Of a stretch of 64,000 bases of DNA, positions 16,938-27,701 are shown piece by piece (within the stretch, counting starts at the first letter, position 1; each line of letters starts with the position of its first letter). Where the stretch lies: contig NZ_CP009754.1 of NCBI RefSeq assembly GCF_000772045.1, forward strand, positions 930,001 through 994,000, read 5' to 3'. The DNA comes from Streptomyces sp. CCM_MD2014 (GTDB taxonomy: Bacteria > Actinomycetota > Actinomycetes > Streptomycetales > Streptomycetaceae). The notes under the pieces are model-generated. The model ran no database searches. It was not told the origin of the DNA and saw only the letters and a program-made list of their open reading frames with translations. Position numbers and translations under genes: made by a program.

Positions 16938-18719
16938 GTGCGGGAACGACCGTGGCTGGGCGGGCTGCGCCGCCCTCCGAATCCCCTCGTGAGCGGACAC
17001 CGGGCGGCGCGGGGCGCGCTGCGGTCGGTGTCGGAGGCACTGGGCGCACGCAGGCGGCTGGCCTGGCTGAACGCGGCGGACCTGAGTATCGGCACGACGC
17101 TCGACGTACGGCGCACGGCGGAGGAGCTGGCCGGCTTCACCGTGCCGGAGCTGGCCGACGGCGCCGCGGTGGACCTCCTCGACTCGGTGCTGCGGTTCCA
17201 GGACGGCGAGCGGGCCGGCGGAGGGGAGGCGCCCCGGCTCAGGGCCATGGCGGTGTCGGAGGTCGAGGGCCTGAACCTGGCGCCCGATCCCGTGGGCGAG
17301 CTGTCGGTGCACACCGCCGACCGCCTGGGGCAGCGGTGCCTCACCACCCGCCGGCCGGTGCTGGTGTCCCGGATGACGCGGGCGGACTTCGCGGTGATCG
17401 CCCCCTCGCGCGAGTCGTCGGACATCATGCGCCGGGCGGGTGTCCATTCCTACCTGGCGGTGCCCCTGATCGCGCGCGGGGTGCTGCTGGGGCTCGCCGA
17501 CTTCGTCCGGGCCGGCCACCGGGCGCCGTTCAACCGGACCGACGTGGCGCTGGCGATGGAGCTGGCTTCCAAGGCCGCCGTGTACATCGACAACGCACGG
17601 CTCTACGGGCGCGAGCGCGACCATGTGGTCACCCTCCAGCGCGCGCTGCTCCCCCGCTCCAGCCCGAGCACCCCGGGCCTGGACGTGTCCTCGTGCTACG
17701 ACCCGGCCGCCGATCCGGCCGCCGTGGGCGGCGACTGGTTCGACGTGGTCGCGCTGCCCAGCGGCCGTACGGCGCTGATGGTGGGCGACGTGATGGGGCG
17801 CGGCCTGGCGGCCGCCGCGACCATGGGGCGGCTGCGCACGGTGGCCCGGACCCTGATGGCGCTGGACATCGCGCCCGAGCGGCTGCTGGCCCGGCTCGAC
17901 CTGGCCGCCCGGGATCTGGAGGAGGACCAGGTCGCCACGTGTCTGTGCGCGGTCTACGACCCGTACGGCAGCACCTTCCGCATCGCCAGCGCCGGGCATC
18001 CGCCCCCGCTGCTGACCGGGCCCGACGGTGCCGTCTCGTTCCTGGAGGTACCCGCGGGGGCGCCGCTGGGGACGGGGGTGATCCCGTACGACCAGGTCGA
18101 GCGGCAGGTGCCCGAGCGGAGCCGGCTGACGCTGTACACGGACGGGCTGGTCAGGTCGCGCACGGCCGACCTGGGGACCCAGCTGGAGCGGCTGCGCGAG
18201 GCGGTCGGCGGCGGGGTGCCCGAGGACGGGACCGAGTGCCGGGCGGTGGCCGAACGGGTCGGCGGGGACCGGTCGGACGACGCGATCGTGCTGGCCGCCT
18301 TCGTCCGGCCGCTCGCTGCGGACTGCGACGTGTACGTACGGGCGCTGCCGCCGGACGGCAAGGCCGCCGGACAGGCCCGTACGGCGGTGCGCGAGCAGTT
18401 GGAGCGGTGGGGCCTGGAGGAACTCGTCGACACCACGGAGCTGGTGGTGAGCGAGCTGGTCGGCAATGCCCTGCGGTACGGCAACGCCCCCGGGGAGCTG
18501 CGGCTGCTGCGGCACGAGCGGCTGTCCGTGGAGGTCTCGGACTCGGGTCCCGACCTGCCGCAGATCCAGCACGCGGACGTGAGCGACGAGAGCGGGCGCG
18601 GTCTGCAGCTGATCAACATGATGTGCCGGCGCTGGGGCTCGTGCCGCACGCCCGGCGGGAAGGTCGTGTGGGCGGAGCAGGACCTGCCGGTGCGGGCCGG
18701 GGCGTCCGGCCCGCAGTAG
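16938..18719 (+). CDS. SpoIIE-type PP2C phosphatase with GAF and HATPase domains
   Basis: This 593-residue cytosolic regulator has a GAF sensor domain (about 54-220), a SpoIIE/PP2C phosphatase domain (about 247-455) and a C-terminal HATPase_c anti-sigma-like kinase domain (about 470-585). Metal-binding motifs GGDWFD, MVGDVMG, TDGLV and SDDAI are intact. The kinase part has the N-box ELVGNALRYG and G1-like DSGPDLP. Phosphatases of this kind act on anti-anti-sigma proteins in partner-switching pathways; the fused kinase suggests that one protein may set both phosphorylation directions. The GTG at 16938 follows GGAGGAGG. No anti-anti-sigma gene is adjacent, so the partner is elsewhere. Confidence 0.88.
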   Translation: MRERPWLGGLRRPPNPLVSGHRAARGALRSVSEALGARRRLAWLNAADLSIGTTLDVRRTAEELAGFTVPELADGAAVDLLDSVLRFQDGERAGGGEAPRLRAMAVSEVEGLNLAPDPVGELSVHTADRLGQRCLTTRRPVLVSRMTRADFAVIAPSRESSDIMRRAGVHSYLAVPLIARGVLLGLADFVRAGHRAPFNRTDVALAMELASKAAVYIDNARLYGRERDHVVTLQRALLPRSSPSTPGLDVSSCYDPAADPAAVGGDWFDVVALPSGRTALMVGDVMGRGLAAAATMGRLRTVARTLMALDIAPERLLARLDLAARDLEEDQVATCLCAVYDPYGSTFRIASAGHPPPLLTGPDGAVSFLEVPAGAPLGTGVIPYDQVERQVPERSRLTLYTDGLVRSRTADLGTQLERLREAVGGGVPEDGTECRAVAERVGGDRSDDAIVLAAFVRPLAADCDVYVRALPPDGKAAGQARTAVREQLERWGLEELVDTTELVVSELVGNALRYGNAPGELRLLRHERLSVEVSDSGPDLPQIQHADVSDESGRGLQLINMMCRRWGSCRTPGGKVVWAEQDLPVRAGASGPQ

Positions 18720-18735
18720 CGCTTCCGCGGACCGC

Positions 18736-20616
18736 CTATGCGGCCTTCTCCAGGGCCGGACGTTCGAACTGGGTGCGGTGCAGTTGGGCGTAGCGGCCGC
18801 CGGCCGCGAGGAGTTCCTCGTGGGTGCCGCTCTCCACGATGCGGCCGGCCTCGACGACCAGGATCCGGTCGGCCGCCCTGACGGTGGACAGCCGGTGCGC
18901 GATGACGACGGCCGTCCTGCCCTGCAGGGCCTCGGTGAGGGCCTCCTGGACGGCCGCCTCGGAGGTGTTGTCGAGGTGGGCGGTGGCCTCGTCGAGGATG
19001 ACGACGCGCTGGCGGGCCAGCAGCAGCCGGGCGATGGTCATGCGCTGGCGTTCGCCGCCGGAGAGCCGGTAGCCGCGCTCGCCGACCACGGTGTCCAGCC
19101 CGTCCGGCAGGGACCGTACGAGGTCGGCCAGGCGGGCGCGGCGCAGCGCCTCCCACAACTCGTCCTCCCCGGCGCCCGGCCGGGCGAGCAGCAGGTTGGC
19201 CCGGACGGTGTCGTGGAAGAGGTGGCCGTCCTGGGTGACCATGCCGACGGTGTCGCGCAGCGACCGGGCGCTCAGTTCGCGCACGTCGACGCCGCCGACG
19301 CGGACGGTGCCCGCGTCGGTGTCGTACAGGCGCGGCAGGAGCTGGGCGATGGTGGACTTGCCGGCGCCGGACGAGCCGACGAGCGCGATGGTCTGGCCGG
19401 GTTCGGCGCGAAAGGAGAGGCCGTGCAGGACCTCTTCGCCGCCGCGGGTGTCCAGGGTGGCGACCTCTTCGAGGGAGGCCAGGGAGACCTTGTCGGCGGA
19501 CGGGTAGCCGAAGCGGACGTCCTCGAACTCGACGGCGACCGGGCCGTCGGGGACCGGGCGGGCGTCGGGCTTCTCGTCGATGAGCGGGGCCAGGTCGAGG
19601 ACCTCGAAGACCCGCTCGAAGCTGACGAGGGCGCTCATGACCTCCACCCGGGCCCCGGCGAGCGCGGTCAGCGGCGCGTACAGCCGGGTCAGCAGCAGGG
19701 CCAGGGCCACGACGGCGCCCGGGTCCAGGGTGCCGCGCAGGGCGAAGAAGCCGCCGAGGCCGTAGACGAGGGCGAGGGCGAGCGCGGAGACCAGGGTGAG
19801 TGCGGTGATGAAGGCGGCCTGGGCGGTGGCGGTGCGCACCCCGATGTCGGCGACCCGGCGGGCACGGTCGGCGAACTCGGCCGACTCCTCCTCCGGGCGG
19901 CCGAACAGCTTGATCAGGGTGGCGCCGGGCGCCGAGAAGCGCTCGGTCATACGGGTGCCCATGGCGGCGTTGAGCGCGGCGGCCTCGCGCTGCATTCGCG
20001 CCATGCGGCGGCCCATGCGCCGGGCCGGGAGCACGAACACCGGGAGCAGTACCAGCGCGAGCAGGGTGATCTGCCAGGACAGGGTCAGCATGACGGCGAG
20101 GGTGAGCAGCAGGGTGACCACGTTGCTGACGACGCCGGACAGGGTGTTGCTGAAGGCGCGTTGGGCGCCGATGACGTCGTTGTTGAGACGGGAGACGAGC
20201 GCTCCCGTACGAGTGCGTGTGAAGAACGCGACCGGCATGCGCTGCACATGATCGAACACGGCCGTGCGCAGATCGAGGATGAGTCCCTCCCCGAGCGTCG
20301 CCGAGAGCCTGCGGGAGAGGATGCCGAGCACCGCCTCGGCGACGGCGATGAGCGCGATGAGCAGGGCGAGGCGCACCACGGTGCCTTCGTCGCCGTCCGA
20401 CACGATCGCGTCGACGACCTTTCCGGCGAGCACGGGGGTGGCGACGGCGAGGAGTGCGGTCGCCACCCCGAGCAGCAGGAACCGGACGATGCGGCGGCGG
20501 TGCGGGCGGGCGAACGCGCCGATGCGGCGCAGCGTGGCGCGGGCGAAGGGGCGGCGCTCGTCTTTGGCGTGCATGACGCTGTACAGCTGGGTCCACGCCG
20601 TGGTCTCCATACTCAT
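18736..20616 (-). CDS. ABC exporter, fused transmembrane and ATPase domains
   Basis: This 626-residue half-transporter has a six-helix exporter domain (about 25-330) and a nucleotide-binding domain (about 345-620). Walker A GSSGAGKS, signature LSGGERQR, Walker B VVILDEATAHLD and the H-loop AHRLSTV are all present, so it should be active as a homodimer or heterodimer. The substrate is unknown; close relatives are multidrug or lipid exporters. The ATG at 20616 starts MSMETTAWTQLYSVMH; an alternative ATG lies two codons in. The gene is convergent with the SpoIIE gene (16-base gap) and divergent from the UPF0104 gene. Confidence 0.88.
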   Translation of the reverse strand: MSMETTAWTQLYSVMHAKDERRPFARATLRRIGAFARPHRRRIVRFLLLGVATALLAVATPVLAGKVVDAIVSDGDEGTVVRLALLIALIAVAEAVLGILSRRLSATLGEGLILDLRTAVFDHVQRMPVAFFTRTRTGALVSRLNNDVIGAQRAFSNTLSGVVSNVVTLLLTLAVMLTLSWQITLLALVLLPVFVLPARRMGRRMARMQREAAALNAAMGTRMTERFSAPGATLIKLFGRPEEESAEFADRARRVADIGVRTATAQAAFITALTLVSALALALVYGLGGFFALRGTLDPGAVVALALLLTRLYAPLTALAGARVEVMSALVSFERVFEVLDLAPLIDEKPDARPVPDGPVAVEFEDVRFGYPSADKVSLASLEEVATLDTRGGEEVLHGLSFRAEPGQTIALVGSSGAGKSTIAQLLPRLYDTDAGTVRVGGVDVRELSARSLRDTVGMVTQDGHLFHDTVRANLLLARPGAGEDELWEALRRARLADLVRSLPDGLDTVVGERGYRLSGGERQRMTIARLLLARQRVVILDEATAHLDNTSEAAVQEALTEALQGRTAVVIAHRLSTVRAADRILVVEAGRIVESGTHEELLAAGGRYAQLHRTQFERPALEKAA

Positions 20617-20736
20617 GCGGGTGACCGTAGAACCTCGACCGACCTTGAGGTCAAGGAGACACCTCCCCCGGTCCGTAAGTCCTTGTCCGCGCGTCGGCCA
20701 TCCGTAGTTGGCGCTGCTGGGGGAATGTCTTGTGGT

Positions 20737-21705
20737 GTGACGACAGCGGTTCGAGTCTCCGAGAAGCCACTCCTGCACCGCGTCCCGGTCCGCCGGGTGC
20801 TGTGTGTGCTTCCGCTGCTCCTGGTGGGCGTGGTGGCCGTGCGGCACCGGTCCGTGCTGGCCGAGGGGTTCGGCCATCTCGCCACGGCCCGCTGGCCCTG
20901 GCTGCTGGCCGCCGCCGGGGCGACCTGTCTGACCTGGGTGGCCGCCGCCTGCACCCGGCAGGGCGCGGTGGTGGAGCGGCTGCCCCGGAGGCGGCTGCTG
21001 GCCACGCAGTTCGCGGCGGGCGCGGCCAACCACCTGCTGCCGACCGGGCTGGGCGCGAGCGCGGTGAACCTGCGCTTCATGACCGTGTGCGGGCTGCCGC
21101 TCGCCCGTTCCTCGGCCGCCCTCGCCCTGTATCTGCTGGCGGAGAGCGTCGGCCGCCTCGCCCTGCTCGGCGCGCTGCTGATCGCGTTCCCCGGCGCGCT
21201 GCGGCTCGGGGCGCTGCTGCCCGATGCGGCCGTGGGACCGCTGCTGACCGTCGCGGGCGCCGTCCCGGTGGCGGCGGCGGTGGCACTGGCGCTGCTGCCG
21301 CGGCTGCGCGGGGCGCTGGCCTCCTTCCTGCGGACGGCCCTGGGCGAGGCCCGGTCGGTGCACGCCCGTCCGGCGCGGGCACTGGCGCTGTGGGGCGGCG
21401 CGCTGGCCTTCCCCGCGCTGCAGGCGTCGGTGCTGGTGCTGGTGGGGCGGGCGCTGGGTCTCGAGGTGCCGGCCGGGCACATGGCGGTGGCGTATCTGGC
21501 GGCGACGGTGGCGGTGGCGCTGGTGCCCACGCCCGGCGGCATCGGCTCCGTCGAGGCGGCGCTGGTCGTGGCACTGGTGGCGGCGGGCGGCCCGGCGGCC
21601 GTGGCCACCGCGGTGGTACTGGCGTTCCGGCTGCTGACGGTGTGGCTGCCGCTGCTGCCCGGTGCGCTGACGCTGGCGGCGCTGGTGCGGATGCGGGTGA
21701 TCTGA
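20737..21705 (+). CDS. UPF0104 / lysylphosphatidylglycerol synthase-like transmembrane protein
   Basis: The 322-residue product is very hydrophobic, with about seven to eight membrane segments, and carries the family signature PTPGGIGSVEAALV near residue 265. The family corresponds to the flippase-like membrane half of MprF without the synthase half, so a role in lipid or polyprenyl transfer is possible but unproven. The GTG start is somewhat distant from GGGGGA; an in-frame ATG at 20725 is an alternative with poor spacing. The 120-base gap to the divergent ABC exporter holds both promoters. Confidence 0.8.
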   Translation: MTTAVRVSEKPLLHRVPVRRVLCVLPLLLVGVVAVRHRSVLAEGFGHLATARWPWLLAAAGATCLTWVAAACTRQGAVVERLPRRRLLATQFAAGAANHLLPTGLGASAVNLRFMTVCGLPLARSSAALALYLLAESVGRLALLGALLIAFPGALRLGALLPDAAVGPLLTVAGAVPVAAAVALALLPRLRGALASFLRTALGEARSVHARPARALALWGGALAFPALQASVLVLVGRALGLEVPAGHMAVAYLAATVAVALVPTPGGIGSVEAALVVALVAAGGPAAVATAVVLAFRLLTVWLPLLPGALTLAALVRMRVI

Positions 21706-21742
21706 GGGCCTGAGGCGGCCTGGGTGCCGGGAGGCGGGCACG

Positions 21743-22984
21743 TCAGGCGACGGTGACGTGCACCGGGCCGCCGGCGGGATCGACCCGGTGCGTCCAGCGC
21801 GCCGTCAGCGTCAGCGGGCGGTGCGGGACGGCCGTGGTGAGGGGGAACCGCTCGCGGTGCAGGGGGCGGCCGTCCTGGGTGACGTGCAGGACGGGGCGGG
21901 GCAGGGGGAGCGCCGTGCGCAGGAGGTACGGGAAGCGGTCGCCCGGGGTGACGCGGTTCGGGGCGATGCGGCGCAGGGGCGGGTCGGCGACGAGAGGGAC
22001 GCCGGTGGGCCAGTGCAGGCCCTCCGCGCCGGGTGCCGTGCCGTCCGTGAGCCAGTCGCGTACGGCGGTCGCGGCGTGCGCGCCCTCGCGGGCCGCCGTG
22101 GCCGCGCTCTCGGCGGCGTGCAGCACGCTGCCGACTGCGAAGACGCCGGGCCGCGAGGTGCGCAGGGCGCCGTCCACGGCGGGCCCGCGGGTGCCGGGGT
22201 CCAGGGTCAGCCCGCCGCGCCGGGCGAGTTCGTGGTCGGGGACGAAGTCGCCGGTGAACACGACGGTGTCGCAGGGCAGTATGGCCGTACGGCCGTCGCG
22301 GTGGCGTACGCGTACGCCCGACAGGCGGCCGTGGCCGAGGAGTTCGGTGACGGTGGTGCCGGTGAGCACGGGGGTGCGGTGCCGCAGCCGGGCGTCGAGG
22401 GTCCGCGCGGGGGCCGCGGGGGCCCGGGCCGGCTCCGTGACGAGTGCGACGACCTCGGCTCCGGCGGCCCGTACGGTGCCGGCGGCGGCGTGGGAGACGG
22501 CCTCGGCGCCGACGATCACCGCACGGGTGCCGATGTGCTGCCCGTACAGGTGGACCGCCTGCTGGAGTTCGCCGGTGGTGTAGACGCCGGCGGGCCGGGT
22601 GCCGGGTACGAGGCGGGCGGCGCGGGGGCGTTCGCGGGCGCCGGTGGCCAGGACGACGGCGCGGGCGGTCACGGTCTCGGCGCCCTGGGGGCCGACGGTG
22701 GTGAGGGCGCGCGGGCCGGCCCAGTCGAGGGCGGTGACGCCGGTGCGCACGTCGGCTCCGGCGTGCTCGGCCGACGCGGCGAGGATGCGGGCGTGGTCCG
22801 GGCCGGTCAGCGCGTGCGGCCAGGTGCCGAAGCCCCGGTGCGCGCAGTGCCTGGGCACTCCGCCGGGCGACTGCTCGCGCTCCAGGACCTCGACGCGGGC
22901 GCCGGCCGTCGCGAGCAGGGACGCTGCCGTGAGTCCGGCGGGGCCGGCCCCCACCACCAGGACGTCGACCCGCCGGCTCGTCAC
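21743..22984 (-). CDS. FAD/NAD(P)-dependent pyridine-nucleotide-disulfide-type oxidoreductase
   Basis: The 413-residue flavoprotein has an N-terminal FAD fingerprint VLVVGAGPAGLTAASLLA, an internal NAD-binding region near VIVGAEAVSHAAAG, and the late FAD motif GVFAVGSVLHA. It lacks a redox-active CxxC pair, as in the alpha subunits of amino-acid or polyol dehydrogenase complexes. Its GTG overlaps the stop of the upstream FAD dehydrogenase gene by GTGA, so translation is coupled. It probably acts with that protein, whose cysteine cluster can carry a 2Fe-2S centre, to pass electrons from a kinase-activated polyol phosphate. Confidence 0.82.
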   Translation of the reverse strand: MTSRRVDVLVVGAGPAGLTAASLLATAGARVEVLEREQSPGGVPRHCAHRGFGTWPHALTGPDHARILAASAEHAGADVRTGVTALDWAGPRALTTVGPQGAETVTARAVVLATGARERPRAARLVPGTRPAGVYTTGELQQAVHLYGQHIGTRAVIVGAEAVSHAAAGTVRAAGAEVVALVTEPARAPAAPARTLDARLRHRTPVLTGTTVTELLGHGRLSGVRVRHRDGRTAILPCDTVVFTGDFVPDHELARRGGLTLDPGTRGPAVDGALRTSRPGVFAVGSVLHAAESAATAAREGAHAATAVRDWLTDGTAPGAEGLHWPTGVPLVADPPLRRIAPNRVTPGDRFPYLLRTALPLPRPVLHVTQDGRPLHRERFPLTTAVPHRPLTLTARWTHRVDPAGGPVHVTVA

Positions 22985-24384
22985 CGCTGCGCCTCCTCGA
23001 ACAACGCCCGTACCGCCGCGCCGCAGGAGAAGCCCTGGCAGCGGCCGGCGCGGGCCCGGGTGCGGCGGCGCAGCCCGTCGAGCGAGCGGGGCGGGATCGG
23101 GCCGGCGAGGGCGTCGCGGATCTCGCCGCGGGAGACGCGTTCGCAGTGGCAGACCAGGATCCCGTACTCGGGGTCGGCGGCGACGACGTCCGGTTGCTGG
23201 TGGGGGCGGGGAAGGGCTTCGCCGAGGTTGGGCATGCGGACCGGCTCCGGCGGGCGCCGGGGGCCGAGGGCGAGACCGGTGTCCGCGAGCAGGCCGGTGA
23301 CGTGCTCGGCGATGGCGAGGGAGGCGGTGAGGCCGGTGGAGCGGATGCCGCCGACGGTGACGTAGCCCTGAGCGGAGTGGGCGGCGATCCGGTAGTCGTC
23401 GTGCCCGGTGGCCGCGCGCAGGCCCGCGTAGACGGCGGTGACCTCCTCCTCCAGCAGGGCGGGGAGGATGCGGCGGCCCTGCTCCCGCAGCCTGCGCAGT
23501 CCCTCGGCGGTGGAGCCGGTGGCGTGCTTGTCGTCGAGGTCTTCGGCGGTGGGGCCGAGCAGGACGTTGCCGTAGACGGTGGGGGCGACCAGGACGCCCT
23601 TGCCGAGGGCGGTGGGGACGGGCAGGAGGATGTGGCGGACGAGGGCGCGGGCGAACTTGTCGTGGACGACGAGCTGACCCCGGCGCGGGGTGACGGTGAA
23701 GTCGTCGTGACCGAGGCTCCGGTCGAGGGTGTCGGCGTGCAGCCCGGCGGCGTTGACGAGCCGGCGGGCGTGCAGCGGTCCGCGCGGGGTGTCGAGCCGG
23801 TGGACGCCGTCCGTGTGACCGGCGTGCGTGACCGGCGCGCCGAGGTGCAGGTCGGCTCCGGCGCGGACCGCCTGGACGGCGTACGCCAGGGTCGTCGTCC
23901 AGGGGCAGATGATGCTCTCGCCGGGCACGTGCAGGGCGCCGAGCGCGCCGGGGCCGAGGTGGGGTTCGCGGGCGTAGAGGTCGGCGGGGCCGAGGAGGCG
24001 GGTGTCGTGGTACTCGTTGCGCACGGCCTTCTCCGCCAGGCGGGGCAGGGTCGCGAGCTGCTCCTCGTCCCAGGCGACGAGCAGGGCGCCGACGCGTTCG
24101 ACGGGGATGCCCGACTCGGCCGCGTACGCGGCGAGTTCGCGGGCGCCCTCGCGCACGAGCCGGGCCTCCAGCGAGCCGGGCACGGCGTCGAAGCCGGTGT
24201 GCAGGATGGCGGTGTTGGCCTTGGAGGTGCCCTGCCCGACGTCGTCCTGCGCCTCGACGAGGGCGATCCGCAGCCCCGGGTGGTGCGCGAGCCGCCGCGC
24301 GATCGCGCACCCGACGACCCCGGCACCGACGACCGCCACGTCGTACGGCTCGACGGGCAGGTGCCCCGAGACGGTGACGGTCAC
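22981..24384 (-). CDS. FAD-dependent glycerol-3-phosphate dehydrogenase-like protein with [2Fe-2S] tail
   Basis: The 467-residue protein is a DAO-fold FAD enzyme (YDVAVVGAGVVGCAIARRLA near residue 15). It has the substrate-side region typical of GlpA/LhgO proteins and a C-terminal BFD-like domain. Four cysteines, Cys412, Cys414, Cys449 and Cys454 (CHC and CQGFSC), fit a 2Fe-2S site. It would oxidise a polyol phosphate such as glycerol 3-phosphate and hand electrons to the coupled flavoprotein. The GTG start at 24384 has an AGGGGG site 6 bases upstream. It overlaps the preceding open frame by GTGA. Confidence 0.85.
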   Translation of the reverse strand: MTVTVSGHLPVEPYDVAVVGAGVVGCAIARRLAHHPGLRIALVEAQDDVGQGTSKANTAILHTGFDAVPGSLEARLVREGARELAAYAAESGIPVERVGALLVAWDEEQLATLPRLAEKAVRNEYHDTRLLGPADLYAREPHLGPGALGALHVPGESIICPWTTTLAYAVQAVRAGADLHLGAPVTHAGHTDGVHRLDTPRGPLHARRLVNAAGLHADTLDRSLGHDDFTVTPRRGQLVVHDKFARALVRHILLPVPTALGKGVLVAPTVYGNVLLGPTAEDLDDKHATGSTAEGLRRLREQGRRILPALLEEEVTAVYAGLRAATGHDDYRIAAHSAQGYVTVGGIRSTGLTASLAIAEHVTGLLADTGLALGPRRPPEPVRMPNLGEALPRPHQQPDVVAADPEYGILVCHCERVSRGEIRDALAGPIPPRSLDGLRRRTRARAGRCQGFSCGAAVRALFEEAQR

Positions 24385-24913
24385 GCGGAACCCCCTGCGC
24401 GCGACGCGCCGCCCGGGGCATGGCACGTCACCGTCCCGCGGAGCGGCGTGCCCGGCAGCCGGCCGGTCCGTGACCGCCCCGTGCCACCGCGCCCGGAGAC
24501 CCTCTGCGCACCGGCGCCCGTCCACCCGGGCCCTCGCCCCGGCAGGTATCCGCAGGCGTCCGGCGCAGGCGCCGCAGACGGTGCGGCAGGCCGTTCGACG
24601 GCAAGCCGGGACCGCCCGTCACCCCGCGCGGCGCCGGACGCCACCGGACTCGACGCCCCGGTACCCGAGGGCGTCGCGCCGAGCGCCCGCCCGGCGCCCG
24701 GCCGGCCCGTGACGCACCGCCCCGCGGTCCTCCCGGCACGCGGTGCCGCCGGCAGCGGTGGCGCGGGCACCGAAGCATCGGCAGACCGCTGCCGTGCGGG
24801 CCGGGACGAGCGCTTCGCCCGGCCGGGCACGGGCTCGTCGGGCGTGTGCGTGCCCGGTGCGGCAGGTGTGGGCCGTGTCGTTGCGGGGCGGCGGTCGCCG
24901 CGGGGGCCGCTCG

Positions 24914-24917
<4 letters not shown>
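24381..24917 (-). CDS. Possible low-complexity linker protein between kinase and dehydrogenase genes
   Basis: An ATG-initiated frame of 178 codons fills the 529-base gap exactly. Its ATG overlaps the kinase stop (ATGA) and its TGA overlaps the next GTG (GTGA). The product, [20 protein letters not shown] onward, is rich in Pro, Arg, Ala, Gly and Ser with no recognisable domain, signal or membrane helix. In such GC-rich DNA long open frames arise by chance, so it may be untranslated spacer or a decayed gene. The double overlap is the only argument for translation. If it is not a gene, the stretch holds nothing else I can identify. Confidence 0.3.
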
Positions 24918-26353
<1,436 letters not shown>

Positions 26354-26441
26354 CGCGCACCTCCCGGCTCCTCCGGCGCCGACGGTCTCGGCGATCACTG
26401 CGCGCCAGCCTGCCCCCGCGAGCACACTGCGTCAAGTGCGA

Positions 26442-26456
26442 CTGACTGCCAGTCAG
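26442..26456. promoter_or_regulatory. Palindromic operator upstream of the polyol kinase operon
   Basis: CTGACTG-C-CAGTCAG is a perfect 15-base palindrome, 89 bases upstream of the kinase ATG. Its shape resembles TetR- or GntR-type operators. No regulator gene of those families is adjacent, so the binding protein is unknown. Confidence 0.45.
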
Positions 26457-26502
26457 CTCTCCCTGGTGGCAACGGATTTGCCTCACCCGGTCAAAACTGA
26501 AC

Positions 26503-26528
26503 AGAGGCGGAACCTCCGCCTCTATAGT
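26503..26528. promoter_or_regulatory. Inverted repeat abutting a TATAGT -10 element
   Basis: AGAGGCGGA-ACC-TCCGCCTCT is a perfect 21-base palindrome at 26503-26523. A TATAGT -10-like box begins at its last base, on the strand of the hypothetical gene at 26630. It could be that gene's operator-promoter, about 100 bases upstream of its start. Confidence 0.4.
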
Positions 26529-26629
26529 GTGCGCCGACCGCTCGACCATCGCACCGCCGCCCCCGGGGAGGGCTGTTTGTCACGCCATGCCGCCGTCCGG
26601 CCCGTTCCGCTTCCGACGGCGGGCTGGTG

Positions 26630-27670
26630 ATGGCCAGAGACGGAGCACAGCCCGCCTACGATCCCGCCGGCCACGACACGGCGCTGCGCTCCGCCCTGCA
26701 GGAGGTGCGGGCCGGGCGCTGGATGTCGATGCGCATCCTGCTGGAGCAGACCGGTTCGTGGTCGCAGTGGACGCGGCGCACCCAGGTGCTGGCCGCCTCG
26801 GCGGCCGGTACGGACGTGGTGCGGGCCTGGCTCGCGGAGGAGCCGCACAGCGTGGCCGCCACGGTGATGCACACCCGGGTGGTCGTGGAGCGCGCGCTGC
26901 GGGCCCACCGCGAGGGCCATCCGCGCACGCGCGAGCTGTGGCTGCAGGCCTGGCACGCCTGCGACGCGGCGACGCGGGCCGCGCCCCACGACCCGGTGCC
27001 GTGGGTGTGTCTGCTGGCGCTGGCCCGGCTGGACGAGGGGCAGCGCTGGGAGGAGCACCGGATGGCGCCGCCCGAGCCGATGCTGCCCCCGGGGCCGTGG
27101 GGGCTGCTCGCCGAGGCCGGCAAGCGGGACCCGTACAACCGCGAGGCACACCACCGCATGCTGCAGTTCCTGTATCCGCGCGGCGACTCCGAACGCCTGG
27201 CCCAGGCGGCCGGGTTCGCGCACTGGGCGGCGGGGTCGGCGCCACCGGGCTCGGCGCTGCACATGCTGCCGCTGTACGTACGGGTGGAGCGCTACCGCCG
27301 CTCCAGCGCGCGGGCGGCGGCGCTGGATCTGCACTGGGTGGCGGAGGACGCCACCCGTGAGGCGGGGCAGGCGTTCGACTCCTGGTTCACGCTCTGCCCG
27401 CGGGACGAACGCTCCCTGCCGGACCTGAACCACCTGGCCCACGCCCTGTGGGGCGCCCTCAGGTTCCGGGAGGCGAACCAGGTGTTCGACGCGCTCGGCC
27501 CCTACTGGACCCCGCTGCCCTGGGCCTGCCGGACCCCGGGCGACGGTTCGGCGAGGCGGGCGGTGGAGGTCTTCCTCCAGGCCCGTGCACGCAGCCGCTC
27601 GGCCGCCGGCGGCCGTGGTCGCGGCGAGAGACGCGGCCACGCCCGCGACCGTGACCGCCGGCATCCCTGA
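26630..27670 (+). CDS. Conserved hypothetical helical protein
   Basis: The 346-residue product is soluble and largely helical. Its amphipathic helix pairs read like a degenerate tetratricopeptide solenoid (DTALRSALQEVRAGRW, LRAHREGHPRTRELWLQAW, PHDPVPWVCLLALARLD). Motifs DPYNREAHHRMLQFLYPRG and a basic tail rich in Arg and Gly (about residues 315-346) stand out. I do not recognise an enzymatic domain; similar proteins seem widespread in Streptomyces as hypotheticals. The ATG at 26630 is directly preceded by an in-frame GTG. It is followed after 31 bases by the amino-acid permease gene and may share its transcript. Confidence 0.7.
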   Translation: MARDGAQPAYDPAGHDTALRSALQEVRAGRWMSMRILLEQTGSWSQWTRRTQVLAASAAGTDVVRAWLAEEPHSVAATVMHTRVVVERALRAHREGHPRTRELWLQAWHACDAATRAAPHDPVPWVCLLALARLDEGQRWEEHRMAPPEPMLPPGPWGLLAEAGKRDPYNREAHHRMLQFLYPRGDSERLAQAAGFAHWAAGSAPPGSALHMLPLYVRVERYRRSSARAAALDLHWVAEDATREAGQAFDSWFTLCPRDERSLPDLNHLAHALWGALRFREANQVFDALGPYWTPLPWACRTPGDGSARRAVEVFLQARARSRSAAGGRGRGERRGHARDRDRRHP

Positions 27671-27701
27671 CCCCCCACCCTTGCGTCCCCGGAGGTTTGC
27701 C

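Noticed and set aside
18736..21741. A 1001-residue minus-strand frame fused to the ABC exporter
   Set aside because: The extra N-terminal part is antisense to the UPF0104 gene, with low-complexity composition; the exporter starts at 20616.
24385..24913. A plus-strand gene in the kinase/dehydrogenase gap
   Set aside because: The plus-strand frames there have no start with a ribosome site and extend antisense into the neighbouring genes.
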